From: Nocardiopsis sp. JB363
GTDB lineage: Bacteria; Actinomycetota; Actinomycetes; Streptosporangiales; Streptosporangiaceae
Length of the DNA stretch: 64,000 bases
Assembly: GCF_900143625.1 (NCBI RefSeq)
Contig: NZ_FRFF01000084.1
Coordinates: forward strand, 1 to 64,000
Direction: 5' to 3'
Shown: in pieces, positions 7,167-15,133 of the stretch
Numbering within the stretch: position 1 is the stretch's first letter
How the letters are laid out: the number at the start of each line of letters is the position of its first letter
The notes under the pieces: generated by a model
What the model was told of the DNA's origin: nothing
The model's input: the letters and a program-made list of their open reading frames with translations, nothing else
Databases searched by the model: none
Program-made: the position numbers and the translations under genes

Positions 7167-8483
7167 CTACGCCCCCGCGCTCCGTTCGACGGCGTCCATG
7201 TGGTGCCCGTATCGGGAGAGTCCTCTGTTGCACACCGCTCCCAGCACACACATGGCCACCAGGTAGCCCACTACCGACCACGGCGAACCGGTCAGGGCCA
7301 GCAGACCCGTGGCGACCAGCGCCGACATGGACCCGAAGATCATGGCGCACAGCTGGTAGGTCAGCGAGATACCCGTGTAGCGGGTACGGGCGGGGAAGGA
7401 CTCGGCCAGGACCGAGCCCACCAGACCGTAGGAACCCGCCATGCCGATGCGGACGACGCACATCACGCCCCAGATGAGCACGACGCTACCGGTGGCCATC
7501 AGTCCGAACAGGGGAATCGACGCGACCGCCACCAGGAGCATGCTCCAGCCGATCACCCGGCGCGCGCCTATCCGGTCGCCCAGCAGAGCCAGGACGGGGA
7601 CGGTGAGGAACTCCGCGAGCGAGGCCACGGTGATGGCGTTGAGGAGCATGCTCTCGGACAGGCCGAGATCCACGGTGCCGTAGGTGATCACAAAACTGGT
7701 GACCACGTAGTAGCCCCCCACCCCGACCGAGAGAAGGCCGATACCCATCAGGATCTGGCGCCAGGAACCGCGGACGGCCTCGACCGCGGGGCGCTGTGAG
7801 ACGCCCTCGGTGCGTTGGAGTTCGGTCATGACCGGTGACTCGTCGACCTTCATCCGGATGGCCAGGCCGATGACGACCATCACCGCGCTCAGGAGGAAGG
7901 GGATGCGCCAACCACCGTTGATCAGGAAGTCCTCCCCGACCAGGCTCAGCAGGGCGAACGATCCGGTCGCCAGCAGGGAACCCGCGGAGGAACCGAGTTG
8001 GGCGAACGAGCCCAGGAAGGTACGACGCCGCGCGGGTGCGTGCTCGACGGCCACCAGTACCGCGCCACCCCACTCGCCGCCGACGGCGAACCCCTGGAGC
8101 AGTCGCAGGGCCACCAGGATCACGGGGGCGGCCATGCCGATCTGCTCATAGGTGGGCAGCAGACCGATGAAGAAGGTGGCCACGCCCATCAGGAGCAGCG
8201 TGGTGACCAGGATCTTCTTGCGTCCGACCCGGTCGCCCATGTGCCCGAAGACCAGAGCGCCCAGGGGTCGGACGAAGAACCCGACCGCGTGCGTGGCGAA
8301 GGCCGCCATGACCCCGATGAACGGGTTCTCGCTGAGGGGAAAGAAGAGGGGTCCCATCAGGAAGGCCGCGGCGATGGTGAAGACGTAGAAGTCGTACCAC
8401 TCGACCGTGCTGCCGATGAAGGACCCGATGGCGGCCCGGCGCGACGAACTGGTGACCTTGTCGGAGGATGTGGTGGCGGTCAT
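7167..8483 (-). CDS. MHS-family MFS transporter (metabolite:H+ symporter)
   Basis: A 438-residue, 12-helix transporter. The N-terminal SSRRAAIGSFIGSTVEWYDFYVF is diagnostic of the metabolite:H+ symporter (ShiA/ProP/KgtP-like) branch; the loop 2-3 motif is GHMGDRVGRKKIL, and RLLQGFAVGGEWGGAV in helix 4 is also typical. It imports a small carboxylated solute with protons. The ATG at 8483 overlaps the stop of the upstream amidohydrolase by four bases (ATGA), so the two are translationally coupled and the transported compound is probably the amidohydrolase substrate. The substrate itself cannot be read from sequence. Confidence 0.9.
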   Translation of the reverse strand: MTATTSSDKVTSSSRRAAIGSFIGSTVEWYDFYVFTIAAAFLMGPLFFPLSENPFIGVMAAFATHAVGFFVRPLGALVFGHMGDRVGRKKILVTTLLLMGVATFFIGLLPTYEQIGMAAPVILVALRLLQGFAVGGEWGGAVLVAVEHAPARRRTFLGSFAQLGSSAGSLLATGSFALLSLVGEDFLINGGWRIPFLLSAVMVVIGLAIRMKVDESPVMTELQRTEGVSQRPAVEAVRGSWRQILMGIGLLSVGVGGYYVVTSFVITYGTVDLGLSESMLLNAITVASLAEFLTVPVLALLGDRIGARRVIGWSMLLVAVASIPLFGLMATGSVVLIWGVMCVVRIGMAGSYGLVGSVLAESFPARTRYTGISLTYQLCAMIFGSMSALVATGLLALTGSPWSVVGYLVAMCVLGAVCNRGLSRYGHHMDAVERSAGA

Positions 8484-10078
8484 CGACTCTGCACCGTCCG
8501 TCCGTGATCGTCGGTCTCGAAGGAGGCCGCGGGAGACCAGGCACCGGTACCGCTGTCGTAGTCGGGCCAAGGCAGCTCGGTGGGCGGCATGAAGTCCGCG
8601 GCCAGCAGGGCCGGGGTGTCACCGCGCTCGGCGCGACGCTGGTCGAACTCCTCCTTGGCCCGGACCAGGGTCTGGGGGTCGCGCATCAGATCCAGCAGTG
8701 TGCCGGCCACGGTACGGCCGGCGGTGTCGATGGTGGGGTCGATGGCCTCGGGCATGCCGCCCAGGGCGTTCATCACCCAGGACGGGTAGCCGGGCGACCC
8801 CTCGGGCACCTTGAGCGCGGGGCGGGCCACGTAGAAGCGCACCGTGGGGGCGTACCAGGTCATCTCGACGTAGTCGTCGCTGGTCCAGTTGGTCTGCCAG
8901 GACGGCATGTGCTCACGCAGCGCCCGCTCGGCCTCCTTCGGCTCGATCAGGCTCTGGCACTCGTCCAGGAAGGGGTCTTCCATCGGTTCGAAGCCCAGAC
9001 CCTTCTGGACCATGCGCGCCGCCTCAACGGCCTCGGGGCCGTAGGTCGGGGCGCCGACCTCCGCCAGGTTGCGGTACGTGGCCTCCGCGAGGGTGTGGTT
9101 GGTGATGCCCGGACGGTTGCGGGCCACCCAGCGCGTGGCCAGGCGTGAGTGGGAAGCCTGGGCGGCGTGCTCGGCGTTGCGGTCCAGGACGCTGAGCACG
9201 CGTTCGGCCATGTCCAGGTCCGGGCAGCGCCACGAGTACTGGATGGAGGCCACCCGTGCGGGGAGGTTGTCGGCGGTGGCCTGACCTGCGGGGAGCAGCG
9301 CCTCGGTCAGGGACCAGCCGCCGTGCGAGGGCAGCATGGACTCCTGGGTGGTCTTGGTCAGTGAGTACATCGTGAACAGGGCGGCGTTGGCACCCGGAGC
9401 GCGTGCGGAGGAGTGCGAGGCCGGGATGGGACTGGCTTCGTCGGCCGCCAACCAGGTCTCGGGTTCGTCGCAGATGAAGGTGTACACGCGGCTGTAGTAG
9501 GAGCCGCACTGGGTGTCCCACCGCGTGGTGTTGCACAGGGGGAGCATGTAGAAGGGGTGGAAACTGATGATCGCGTCGACATCGTCGTAGTAGCCGCGCA
9601 GGCCGTGGACGACCTTGGAGCCCTGCACCTTTTCCGCGGGCTCGCCGGTGTAGCGCAGGGTGCCGCCGATTTCGTTGCGCTTCATCGCGTCCTGTGCCGC
9701 GAGCAGCCCCGCCAGGGTCGACATGCCCAGGGCGGAGTGGGGGTCGGTGTGCCCCGGCGCGAACTCGCTCTGGCCTTCGCGCGGCTCACGGTTGGCCACG
9801 GGCGCCTGGGAGTTTCCGGGAACCGCGTCGTACTCGGCGTAGGTCAGCAGGGTGGGGCCGGGTCCGTTGCTCCAGGTGGCGGAGAAGGCCGTCGGCATGC
9901 CACCGCTGCCCTCTTCGACCTCGAAGCCGTGCTCGCGCAGGGTCCGCACGTACCAGGCACTCGATCGGTACTCACGCCAGGCGGGCTCGGCGTAGTCCCA
10001 GATGGTGCGGTGCCACTGTGACAGGTGCTCCTTGTGGGCATCCATCCAGGCATGCGCGTCGCGTTTGGCGGTGTCCAT
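8480..10078 (-). CDS. M20 family amidohydrolase (AbgB-like)
   Basis: A 532-residue metal-dependent amidohydrolase. The order of motifs is WDYAEPAWREYRSS (N-terminal), LLTYAEYDAVPG (metal-binding region), GHTDPHSALGMSTLAG, LRYTGEPAEKVQGSK and a C-terminal WVMNALGGMPEAIDPTIDTAGR. It resembles the large AbgB-type amidases that cleave N-acyl or aminobenzoyl-glutamate compounds, but is longer than usual M20 enzymes (400-480). The start at 10078 has a strong GGAGGAG; upstream codons are not family-like. It is the first gene of an operon with an MHS transporter, and the palindrome at 10145-10186 lies just upstream, next to the double AsnC regulator gene. The exact substrate is unknown. Confidence 0.85.
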   Translation of the reverse strand: MDTAKRDAHAWMDAHKEHLSQWHRTIWDYAEPAWREYRSSAWYVRTLREHGFEVEEGSGGMPTAFSATWSNGPGPTLLTYAEYDAVPGNSQAPVANREPREGQSEFAPGHTDPHSALGMSTLAGLLAAQDAMKRNEIGGTLRYTGEPAEKVQGSKVVHGLRGYYDDVDAIISFHPFYMLPLCNTTRWDTQCGSYYSRVYTFICDEPETWLAADEASPIPASHSSARAPGANAALFTMYSLTKTTQESMLPSHGGWSLTEALLPAGQATADNLPARVASIQYSWRCPDLDMAERVLSVLDRNAEHAAQASHSRLATRWVARNRPGITNHTLAEATYRNLAEVGAPTYGPEAVEAARMVQKGLGFEPMEDPFLDECQSLIEPKEAERALREHMPSWQTNWTSDDYVEMTWYAPTVRFYVARPALKVPEGSPGYPSWVMNALGGMPEAIDPTIDTAGRTVAGTLLDLMRDPQTLVRAKEEFDQRRAERGDTPALLAADFMPPTELPWPDYDSGTGAWSPAASFETDDHGRTVQSR

Positions 10079-10144
10079 GGGTGTTCTCCTCCGGTGTGTC
10101 GAGCAGCACAAATGACATGTCGACACACTGGAAGGTATCCAGTG

Positions 10145-10186
10145 GATGAAAAGTTTGGCAAGTCCTATCTGTGCAAAGTTTTCATC
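10145..10186. promoter_or_regulatory. palindromic operator upstream of the amidohydrolase operon
   Basis: GATGAAAAGTTTG (10145-10157) and CAAAGTTTTCATC (10174-10186) form an inverted repeat with one mismatch around a 16-base centre. It lies in the gap between the AsnC-type gene and the amidohydrolase, overlapping the last codons of the regulator. The AT-rich arms suit an Lrp/AsnC site. Confidence 0.65.
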
Positions 10187-11078
10187 TACCAAAGTCGGTT
10201 TCATAGGTTTCTTTGGCCAGGTGCAGGTGCATCCATGACTCGATCAGCCTCACCCCGGGCGTCGACCGGAGCCGGTCCAGTTCCTGGAGCACCTGATCCA
10301 GGGAGGCGCCCATGACGGTGCCCACCGCGTCTCCACGGCCCATGCACCGAGCCAGGAACACCGTCGACTCCGACCTCGCGATGCCCGAAAGGGCCTCGCC
10401 CTCGGGATCGTCGACCGCCAGGAGGAAACCGCAGAGGAACTCCACACCCAGGGCGCCGGGCACGACCATGGCGCCCACGTGCACCACGCCCGCTTCCAGG
10501 AGCCTGAGCACGCGAGCACGTGCGGCGGGCGCGGACAGTCCGGCGCTCACGGCCAGTTCGGAGAAGGGCATCCTGCCGTCCTGCTGGAGTTCCCTCAGCA
10601 GTACGTGGTCGGTCGTGTCCAGCTCCGTGGGCGTGTAGGGGCGCTCCGCCTGGAAGCGGTCGCGCAGGATGGCGCTGTAGACCAGGGTGTCGACGTCACG
10701 CACCATCGGTAGCGCGCGGATCCGCCCCACCACGTCGGCGAGCCGTTCCATCCCCGTGGTGCGCAGTTCCGCGGCCAGGGGGTACCGGCCCGCCGCCACC
10801 GCCAGGTAGACCACGTCCGGGACCTGGGACAGGGCGCTCGCGGCCTTCTCGGCGGAGCCCTCGATGGCCACCGACACATGACCGACCGTGGTGGCCCCGG
10901 TGACCTCGGGTCTGACGACTCCGCGGACCCGGATCCGGCCGCTGTCGAGCAGCTTGTTCGTGCGCATCCGGGCCGCGGTACGGGAGAGCCCGACCTCCCG
11001 CGCCAGGGCCTCGTAGCTGGCGCGTCCGTCGCGCTGGAGCAGGCGCAACAATCTCAGGTCCGTGTCGTCGAGCACCAT
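10182..11078 (-). CDS. double-module Lrp/AsnC family regulator
   Basis: A 298-residue protein made of two AsnC modules in one chain. Module one has an HTH in LLRLLQRDGRASYEALAREVGLSRTAARMR-type sequence (about 5-55) and a ligand domain to about 135; module two starts with a second HTH, LLRELQQDGRMPFSELAVSAGLSAPAARAR (about 155-205), and a second ligand domain to about 285. Normal Lrp proteins have one module of about 150 residues; fused doubles are known in actinobacteria. It lies upstream of the amidohydrolase-transporter operon on the same strand, with the palindrome between, and probably senses an amino acid or the pathway product. Confidence 0.88.
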   Translation of the reverse strand: MVLDDTDLRLLRLLQRDGRASYEALAREVGLSRTAARMRTNKLLDSGRIRVRGVVRPEVTGATTVGHVSVAIEGSAEKAASALSQVPDVVYLAVAAGRYPLAAELRTTGMERLADVVGRIRALPMVRDVDTLVYSAILRDRFQAERPYTPTELDTTDHVLLRELQQDGRMPFSELAVSAGLSAPAARARVLRLLEAGVVHVGAMVVPGALGVEFLCGFLLAVDDPEGEALSGIARSESTVFLARCMGRGDAVGTVMGASLDQVLQELDRLRSTPGVRLIESWMHLHLAKETYETDFGR

Positions 11079-11252
11079 GGTGTCCCATCCAGCCTCATGT
11101 CGGTCTTACGGGCTCCACAGTGCCAGCCCGAAGCGTTCACCGCGTCGAGGTGACAGCCGGGGTGGTGGCCGTGGCCGGACGTCCCAAGTACCCACGGCTG
11201 CGGTAGAGTTGTCGCGGCGACGGCCCGGGGTCAGGCTCCAGGGCGTACGCGC

Positions 11253-11325
11253 GGGCCTCTAGCTCAATCGGCAGAGCAACGGACTTTTAATCCGTGGGTT
11301 CGGGGTTCGATCCCCCGGGGGCTCA
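11253..11325 (+). tRNA. tRNA-Lys (anticodon UUU)
   Basis: A 73-base cloverleaf: acceptor GGGCCTC pairs with GGGGCTC (with G-U pairs), D-arm GCTC...GAGC, anticodon stem ACGGA/TCCGT with loop CTTTTAA giving UUU, and T-arm CGGGG-TTCGATC-CCCCG. The discriminator is A. Only CC follows, so the terminal CCA is not fully encoded. A terminator hairpin follows 13 bases later. Confidence 0.95.
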
Positions 11326-11338
11326 CCCTTCATGAACT

Positions 11339-11366
11339 GGGCGTTCCTCATCTTCGAGGGGCGCCC
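11339..11366 (+). terminator. terminator after tRNA-Lys
   Basis: GGGCG-TT-CCTC pairs with GAGG-GG-CGCCC around a 6-base loop, followed by TTCGTTGTTT. It lies just behind the tRNA gene. Confidence 0.75.
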
Positions 11367-11423
11367 TTCGTTGTTTCCGGGGCGTTGGGAGCCCCTGGGG
11401 AGGCCCCAGAGTCCTCGGGCACG

Positions 11424-11930
11424 TCACTCCCGCCCCTGGCGTGCCTCCCACCCTGCGGTGTAGTCCTCCAGCAACGTCTCCAGGCGCCCCACCATGAAGC
11501 GGTAGTACTCCCGCATCTCGATCAGCCGATCGCGCTGTTCCTCCGGCATGGCCGCGCCCCGGGCCTGTGCGCGTTCGGCCAGTTCCCGCAGTTCCGTGGT
11601 CGAGGCGAGGACGTGCTGCAGGCAACCGATCCAGGCGTCGTCGCGCCACCGGTACACGAACTGCCGGCTACCCGGCTCCTTGAAGCGTTCCACCGTGCCG
11701 TTGGCGATGAGCAGTCGGGTCATCTCGGACACCGAGCCCTTGCTCGCGTCGAGCTCCTCCTGCAACTGCGCCATCGTCAGCGGCCTCTCGCTGAGCATCA
11801 GCACCCCTGCGGCCCGGCCCGCCATCGGTGGCCAACCCATCGCGCGACCGATGTGCGTACCGAACTCCTCGACGAGTGCGTCATGCGCGTCGAGACCGCC
11901 GCCGTCGCCGTCGTCGGCTGTCGAGGACAC
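11424..11930 (-). CDS. GbsR/MarR-type transcriptional repressor
   Basis: A 168-residue winged-helix protein with the GbsR pattern: EEFGTHIGRAMGWPPMAGRAAGVLMLSERPLTMAQLQEELDASKGSVSEMTRLL (HTH), then a C-terminal helical part beginning around the single cysteine at ACIWGCLQ-like sequence. The GTG at 11930 is chosen over an upstream ATG because AGGGGGG lies six bases before it and because the palindromic DNA upstream then stays non-coding. GbsR proteins repress choline-to-betaine genes in bacilli; here the gene diverges from a choline-dehydrogenase-like GMC enzyme and an aldehyde dehydrogenase, which fits the same logic with a different or related substrate. Confidence 0.82.
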   Translation of the reverse strand: MSSTADDGDGGGLDAHDALVEEFGTHIGRAMGWPPMAGRAAGVLMLSERPLTMAQLQEELDASKGSVSEMTRLLIANGTVERFKEPGSRQFVYRWRDDAWIGCLQHVLASTTELRELAERAQARGAAMPEEQRDRLIEMREYYRFMVGRLETLLEDYTAGWEARQGRE

Positions 11931-12064
11931 GCGAACCCCCCTGCATTCATTGAAAAATGAACATTCACTCTTGACTGAACATGAGACGTGGAGCACAATT
12001 CCAGCTCAGGGCAGTCAAGGCGGTATGAGCCTACGGCCGATCACCCTATGGCGGGAGACGAAGC
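11931..12064. promoter_or_regulatory. divergent control region with operator-like palindrome
   Basis: This AT-rich stretch between the GbsR-type gene and the GMC operon contains TTCATT (11946-11951) inverted as AATGAA (11956-11961), and two direct TGAACAT/TGAACAT-like copies between 11958 and 11983. These are likely sites for the adjacent regulator. Confidence 0.5.
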
Positions 12065-13627
12065 ATGACGAGCAACGGTTGGGACGTCATCGTGGTGGGC
12101 GCGGGCTCGGCGGGCGCGGCGCTCGCGGTCCGCTCGGCGGAGAAGGGCAAACGGGTCCTCCTGTTGGAGTCGGGACCCGACTACCGTTCCGCGCAGATGC
12201 ACGAGGCGTGGCGATCGCCGAATCCGGCCGTCGCGCTGATGGACCCCACGGCCGCCGAAGGGTTGGTCTGGACGGGCCTGAACTCCTCGCGGACCGACAG
12301 GCAGCAGCAGGCCCCGTACTGGCGCGGTCGGGGCGTCGGCGGCAGCTCCTCGGTCAACGGGCAGATCGCGATCCGTCCCCCGATGGCGGACTTCGAGGAC
12401 TGGGTCGCCCTCGGATGCTCGGGATGGGCACCGGACGACGTCCTGCCCTACTTCGCCAAGCTGGAGGACGACGAGGACTTCGGCGACGAGGCGTATCACG
12501 GTCGCGGCGGCCCGACACCGATCTATCGGACACCACGGAGCCGGTGGGGAGGGGTGGACATCGCACTGGCCGATTCCGCCCTGGCCGCCGGGTTCTCCTG
12601 GGCTCCGGACGTCAACGCACCGTCGGCGACGGGGGTCTCGCCCTACCCGATCAACTCGCGTGACGGGCGGCGGGTGTCGGTCAACGACGCCTACCTGGAA
12701 GGGACCCGTGAGCTGGGCACCCTCACCATTCGCGGAGACGCGCTGGTGGACCGGGTCGTCTTCGATGGCGACCGCGCCACGGGGGTCCGGTTCGTGGCCG
12801 ACGGTGCCACGGTGACCGAGCACGCGGACACGGTGGTCCTCAGCGCCGGTGTCATCCACTCCCCCGGAATCCTCATGCGCTCGGGCATCGGTCCGGCCGC
12901 ACACCTTCGCTCCCTCGGCGTCGAGGTCCGTCAGGACCTTCCCGTGGGGCGCGGCATGCAGGACCACCCGATGGCGATGGTGTCGCTCCCACTGACGGAT
13001 GAGGCTGCTGTCGCAACGCCGAACGACCGGCACACCAACGTCTGCGTCCGCTGGACCAGTGGCGCCGACGCCCCGGTCAACGACCTGATGTTCGTCTCCA
13101 TGAACCAGAACGTGCTGTCCATGGCGAACGCCTCGACCGGCACGGCCTCGGGCGCCTTCGGCGTGTGGCTCAACCAGAACCACTCCCGCGGCGTTCTGAC
13201 GCTGACCTCGACCGACCCGATGGACCAGCCCTTGGTGCGGCAGAGGATGCTCTCCGACGAACGGGACCTCGCCCGCCTGCGCGAGGGCGTGCGGACGCTG
13301 GTCGACCTGGCGCGCAGGCCCGAGACCGCCGCGATCACGCGGGGCTCGTTGGAGAGCGCGAACCCGGACCTGTTCGCCGCACTCGACGACGACGGCGCGC
13401 TCGACGACCACCTGATGGCGACGGTCTCCGACGCGCAGCACGGCACCAGCACCTGCCGCATGGGATCTCCCGATGCCGCCGACACGGTGGTCGACCCCGC
13501 GTGCCGCGTCCTGGGCGTGGACGGACTGCGCGTGGTCGACGCGTCGATCTTCCCTCTCGTCCCCCGGGCCAACACCAACCTGGCCGCGATCATGACCGGT
13601 GAACTCATGGCCGACCGCCTCGACTGA
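12065..13627 (+). CDS. GMC family FAD-dependent alcohol oxidoreductase (choline-dehydrogenase-like)
   Basis: A 520-residue flavoprotein that oxidises a primary alcohol to an aldehyde. The N-terminal Rossmann motif VIVVGAGSAGAALA (about 8-21), the GMC signature 1 region RGRGVGGSSSVNGQIAIRP (about 88-106), signature 2 SAGVIHSPGILMRSGIGP, and the catalytic His about 459 in QHGTSTCRMG with a C-terminal PRANTNLAAIM are all present. It is the first gene of an operon with an aldehyde dehydrogenase and an M20 amidohydrolase and diverges from a GbsR-type regulator. Choline is possible, but the amidohydrolase partner suggests an amide-linked amino alcohol; this is inference. Confidence 0.92.
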   Translation: MTSNGWDVIVVGAGSAGAALAVRSAEKGKRVLLLESGPDYRSAQMHEAWRSPNPAVALMDPTAAEGLVWTGLNSSRTDRQQQAPYWRGRGVGGSSSVNGQIAIRPPMADFEDWVALGCSGWAPDDVLPYFAKLEDDEDFGDEAYHGRGGPTPIYRTPRSRWGGVDIALADSALAAGFSWAPDVNAPSATGVSPYPINSRDGRRVSVNDAYLEGTRELGTLTIRGDALVDRVVFDGDRATGVRFVADGATVTEHADTVVLSAGVIHSPGILMRSGIGPAAHLRSLGVEVRQDLPVGRGMQDHPMAMVSLPLTDEAAVATPNDRHTNVCVRWTSGADAPVNDLMFVSMNQNVLSMANASTGTASGAFGVWLNQNHSRGVLTLTSTDPMDQPLVRQRMLSDERDLARLREGVRTLVDLARRPETAAITRGSLESANPDLFAALDDDGALDDHLMATVSDAQHGTSTCRMGSPDAADTVVDPACRVLGVDGLRVVDASIFPLVPRANTNLAAIMTGELMADRLD

Positions 13628-13697
13628 GTCCCCGTTCCCACCTGCTTCCACGGGCCGTGCCACCGCGCGTCCCACCCCGTCAGAGGAGTCCGTTCGG

Positions 13698-15122
13698 ATG
13701 AAGACCCTGCAGAACCTGATCGATGGCACCTGGGAGGACTCCCGGAGCGGTACGTCACTCGACGTCGTCAACCCGGCGACCGAGGAGCTGATCGCGCGGT
13801 TGCCCGGCGGCTGCGCGGACGACGTCGACCATGCGATGACGGCCGCCGTGCGGGCACAGCCGGCATGGGCTGCCCTGCCGCTCGCCGAACGTGTGGCGCG
13901 GATCCACGCGTGGGCCGACGCGGTCTCCGAGCACGTCTCCGAACTGGCCGAGCTGGAGTGCCGGGAGATGGGCAAGCCGGTCGGGCTCGGCCGCTCGTTC
14001 ATCGACGGCGCGGTGGCCGGTCTGCGGGTCGCGGCCGATCAGGCGCTGACGTACCCGTTCGAGGAGACGGTCAGCCGGCCTGACGGCAGCCGGTCCCGGA
14101 TCCTGCGGCACCCGCTGGGAGCCACCGCGGTGATCACGCCTTGGAACTTCCCGGTGCCGATGGTGCTCGGCGCCCTGGGTCCGCTGCTGGCGTCGGGCAA
14201 CACCGTGGTCGTCAAGCCCTCGGAGCACTCGCCGTTGTCGACGGTACGGCTGTTCGAGCTGCTGTCCCTTCCGCCTGGCGTGGTCAACCTCGTCCTCGGG
14301 GACGCCCGCGCCGGAGCACCGCTGGCCGAGCACGAGGAGATCCGGCTCGTGCACTTCACCGGCTCGGTCGAGACCGGACGCCGGATCGGGGCCGGAGCCG
14401 GGGAACGGCTGCACCGGTCGGTACTCGAACTCGGCGGCAAGGACCCGGTCGTGGTCGACGCGGGGGTCGACGTCCGCGCCACCGCGACCGCCGTCGCCTT
14501 CGGCGCGTTCGTCAACACCGGACAGATCTGCACCTCGATGGAGCGCGTCTACGTCCACCGGGACGTCGCCGAGGAGTTCGTCGACGCACTCGTGGCGGCG
14601 GCGGGAACCTACACGACCGGGAACGGCCTCGACGAGGACACCGTGCTGGGGCCACTGGTCGACGAGCGGCAGCGCGACACCGTCCGGCGGCACGTCGCCG
14701 ACGCGGAGGCGCGGGGCGCGACCGTCCGCACGGGCGGGATCGAACCGGAAGGCAAGGGCTTCTTCTACCCGGCCACGGTGTTGACCGACGTGGACGAGTC
14801 GATGCTGGTCATGACCGAGGAGACCTTCGGGCCGGTCGTCCCGGTCTCCGTCGTCTCCTCCTTCGAGGAGGGGCTGGAGCGCGCGTCGCGGTCCCGGTTC
14901 GGCCTCGCCGCGACCGTCTACACCGAGGACCCCGAGCACATCACCGCGGCCGCCCGGATCCCCGCCGGCATCACCTGGGTCAACCAGTGGCAGGGCGGCG
15001 GCCCCGAGGGACGGTACGAACCCGCGGGGGACAGCGGGATGGGGGCGACCGGGGCGCACGCGTCCTACGACGCCGCCACCCGACCGGCCACCGTGCACAT
15101 CGCCGCGCGTCCGGGAGCGTGA
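13698..15122 (+). CDS. NAD(P)+-dependent aldehyde dehydrogenase
   Basis: A 474-residue class 1/2-type enzyme. Key positions are visible: the general base Glu about 244 in LELGGKDPVVV, the nucleophile Cys about 278 in NTGQICTSMERVY, PWNFPVPMV (substrate/cofactor channel) and KPSEHSPLST. The start at 13698 has AGGAG ten bases before it. It lies 70 bases after the GMC oxidoreductase and 11 bases before an amidohydrolase, so it should oxidise the aldehyde made by the GMC enzyme to the acid. Similar to betaine and semialdehyde dehydrogenases; exact substrate open. Confidence 0.92.
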   Translation: MKTLQNLIDGTWEDSRSGTSLDVVNPATEELIARLPGGCADDVDHAMTAAVRAQPAWAALPLAERVARIHAWADAVSEHVSELAELECREMGKPVGLGRSFIDGAVAGLRVAADQALTYPFEETVSRPDGSRSRILRHPLGATAVITPWNFPVPMVLGALGPLLASGNTVVVKPSEHSPLSTVRLFELLSLPPGVVNLVLGDARAGAPLAEHEEIRLVHFTGSVETGRRIGAGAGERLHRSVLELGGKDPVVVDAGVDVRATATAVAFGAFVNTGQICTSMERVYVHRDVAEEFVDALVAAAGTYTTGNGLDEDTVLGPLVDERQRDTVRRHVADAEARGATVRTGGIEPEGKGFFYPATVLTDVDESMLVMTEETFGPVVPVSVVSSFEEGLERASRSRFGLAATVYTEDPEHITAAARIPAGITWVNQWQGGGPEGRYEPAGDSGMGATGAHASYDAATRPATVHIAARPGA

Positions 15123-15133
15123 GGTCGACTCCC

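Noticed and set aside
12041-14002. Minus-strand open frame of about 650 codons
   Set aside because: Antisense to the GMC oxidoreductase and ALDH start; composition (Arg/His/Gly) is not protein-like and no motif fits.
12065-15122. Calling the GMC-ALDH pair betA-betB (choline to betaine)
   Set aside because: The GbsR-like regulator fits, but the M20 amidohydrolase in the operon and generic motifs do not justify assigning choline.
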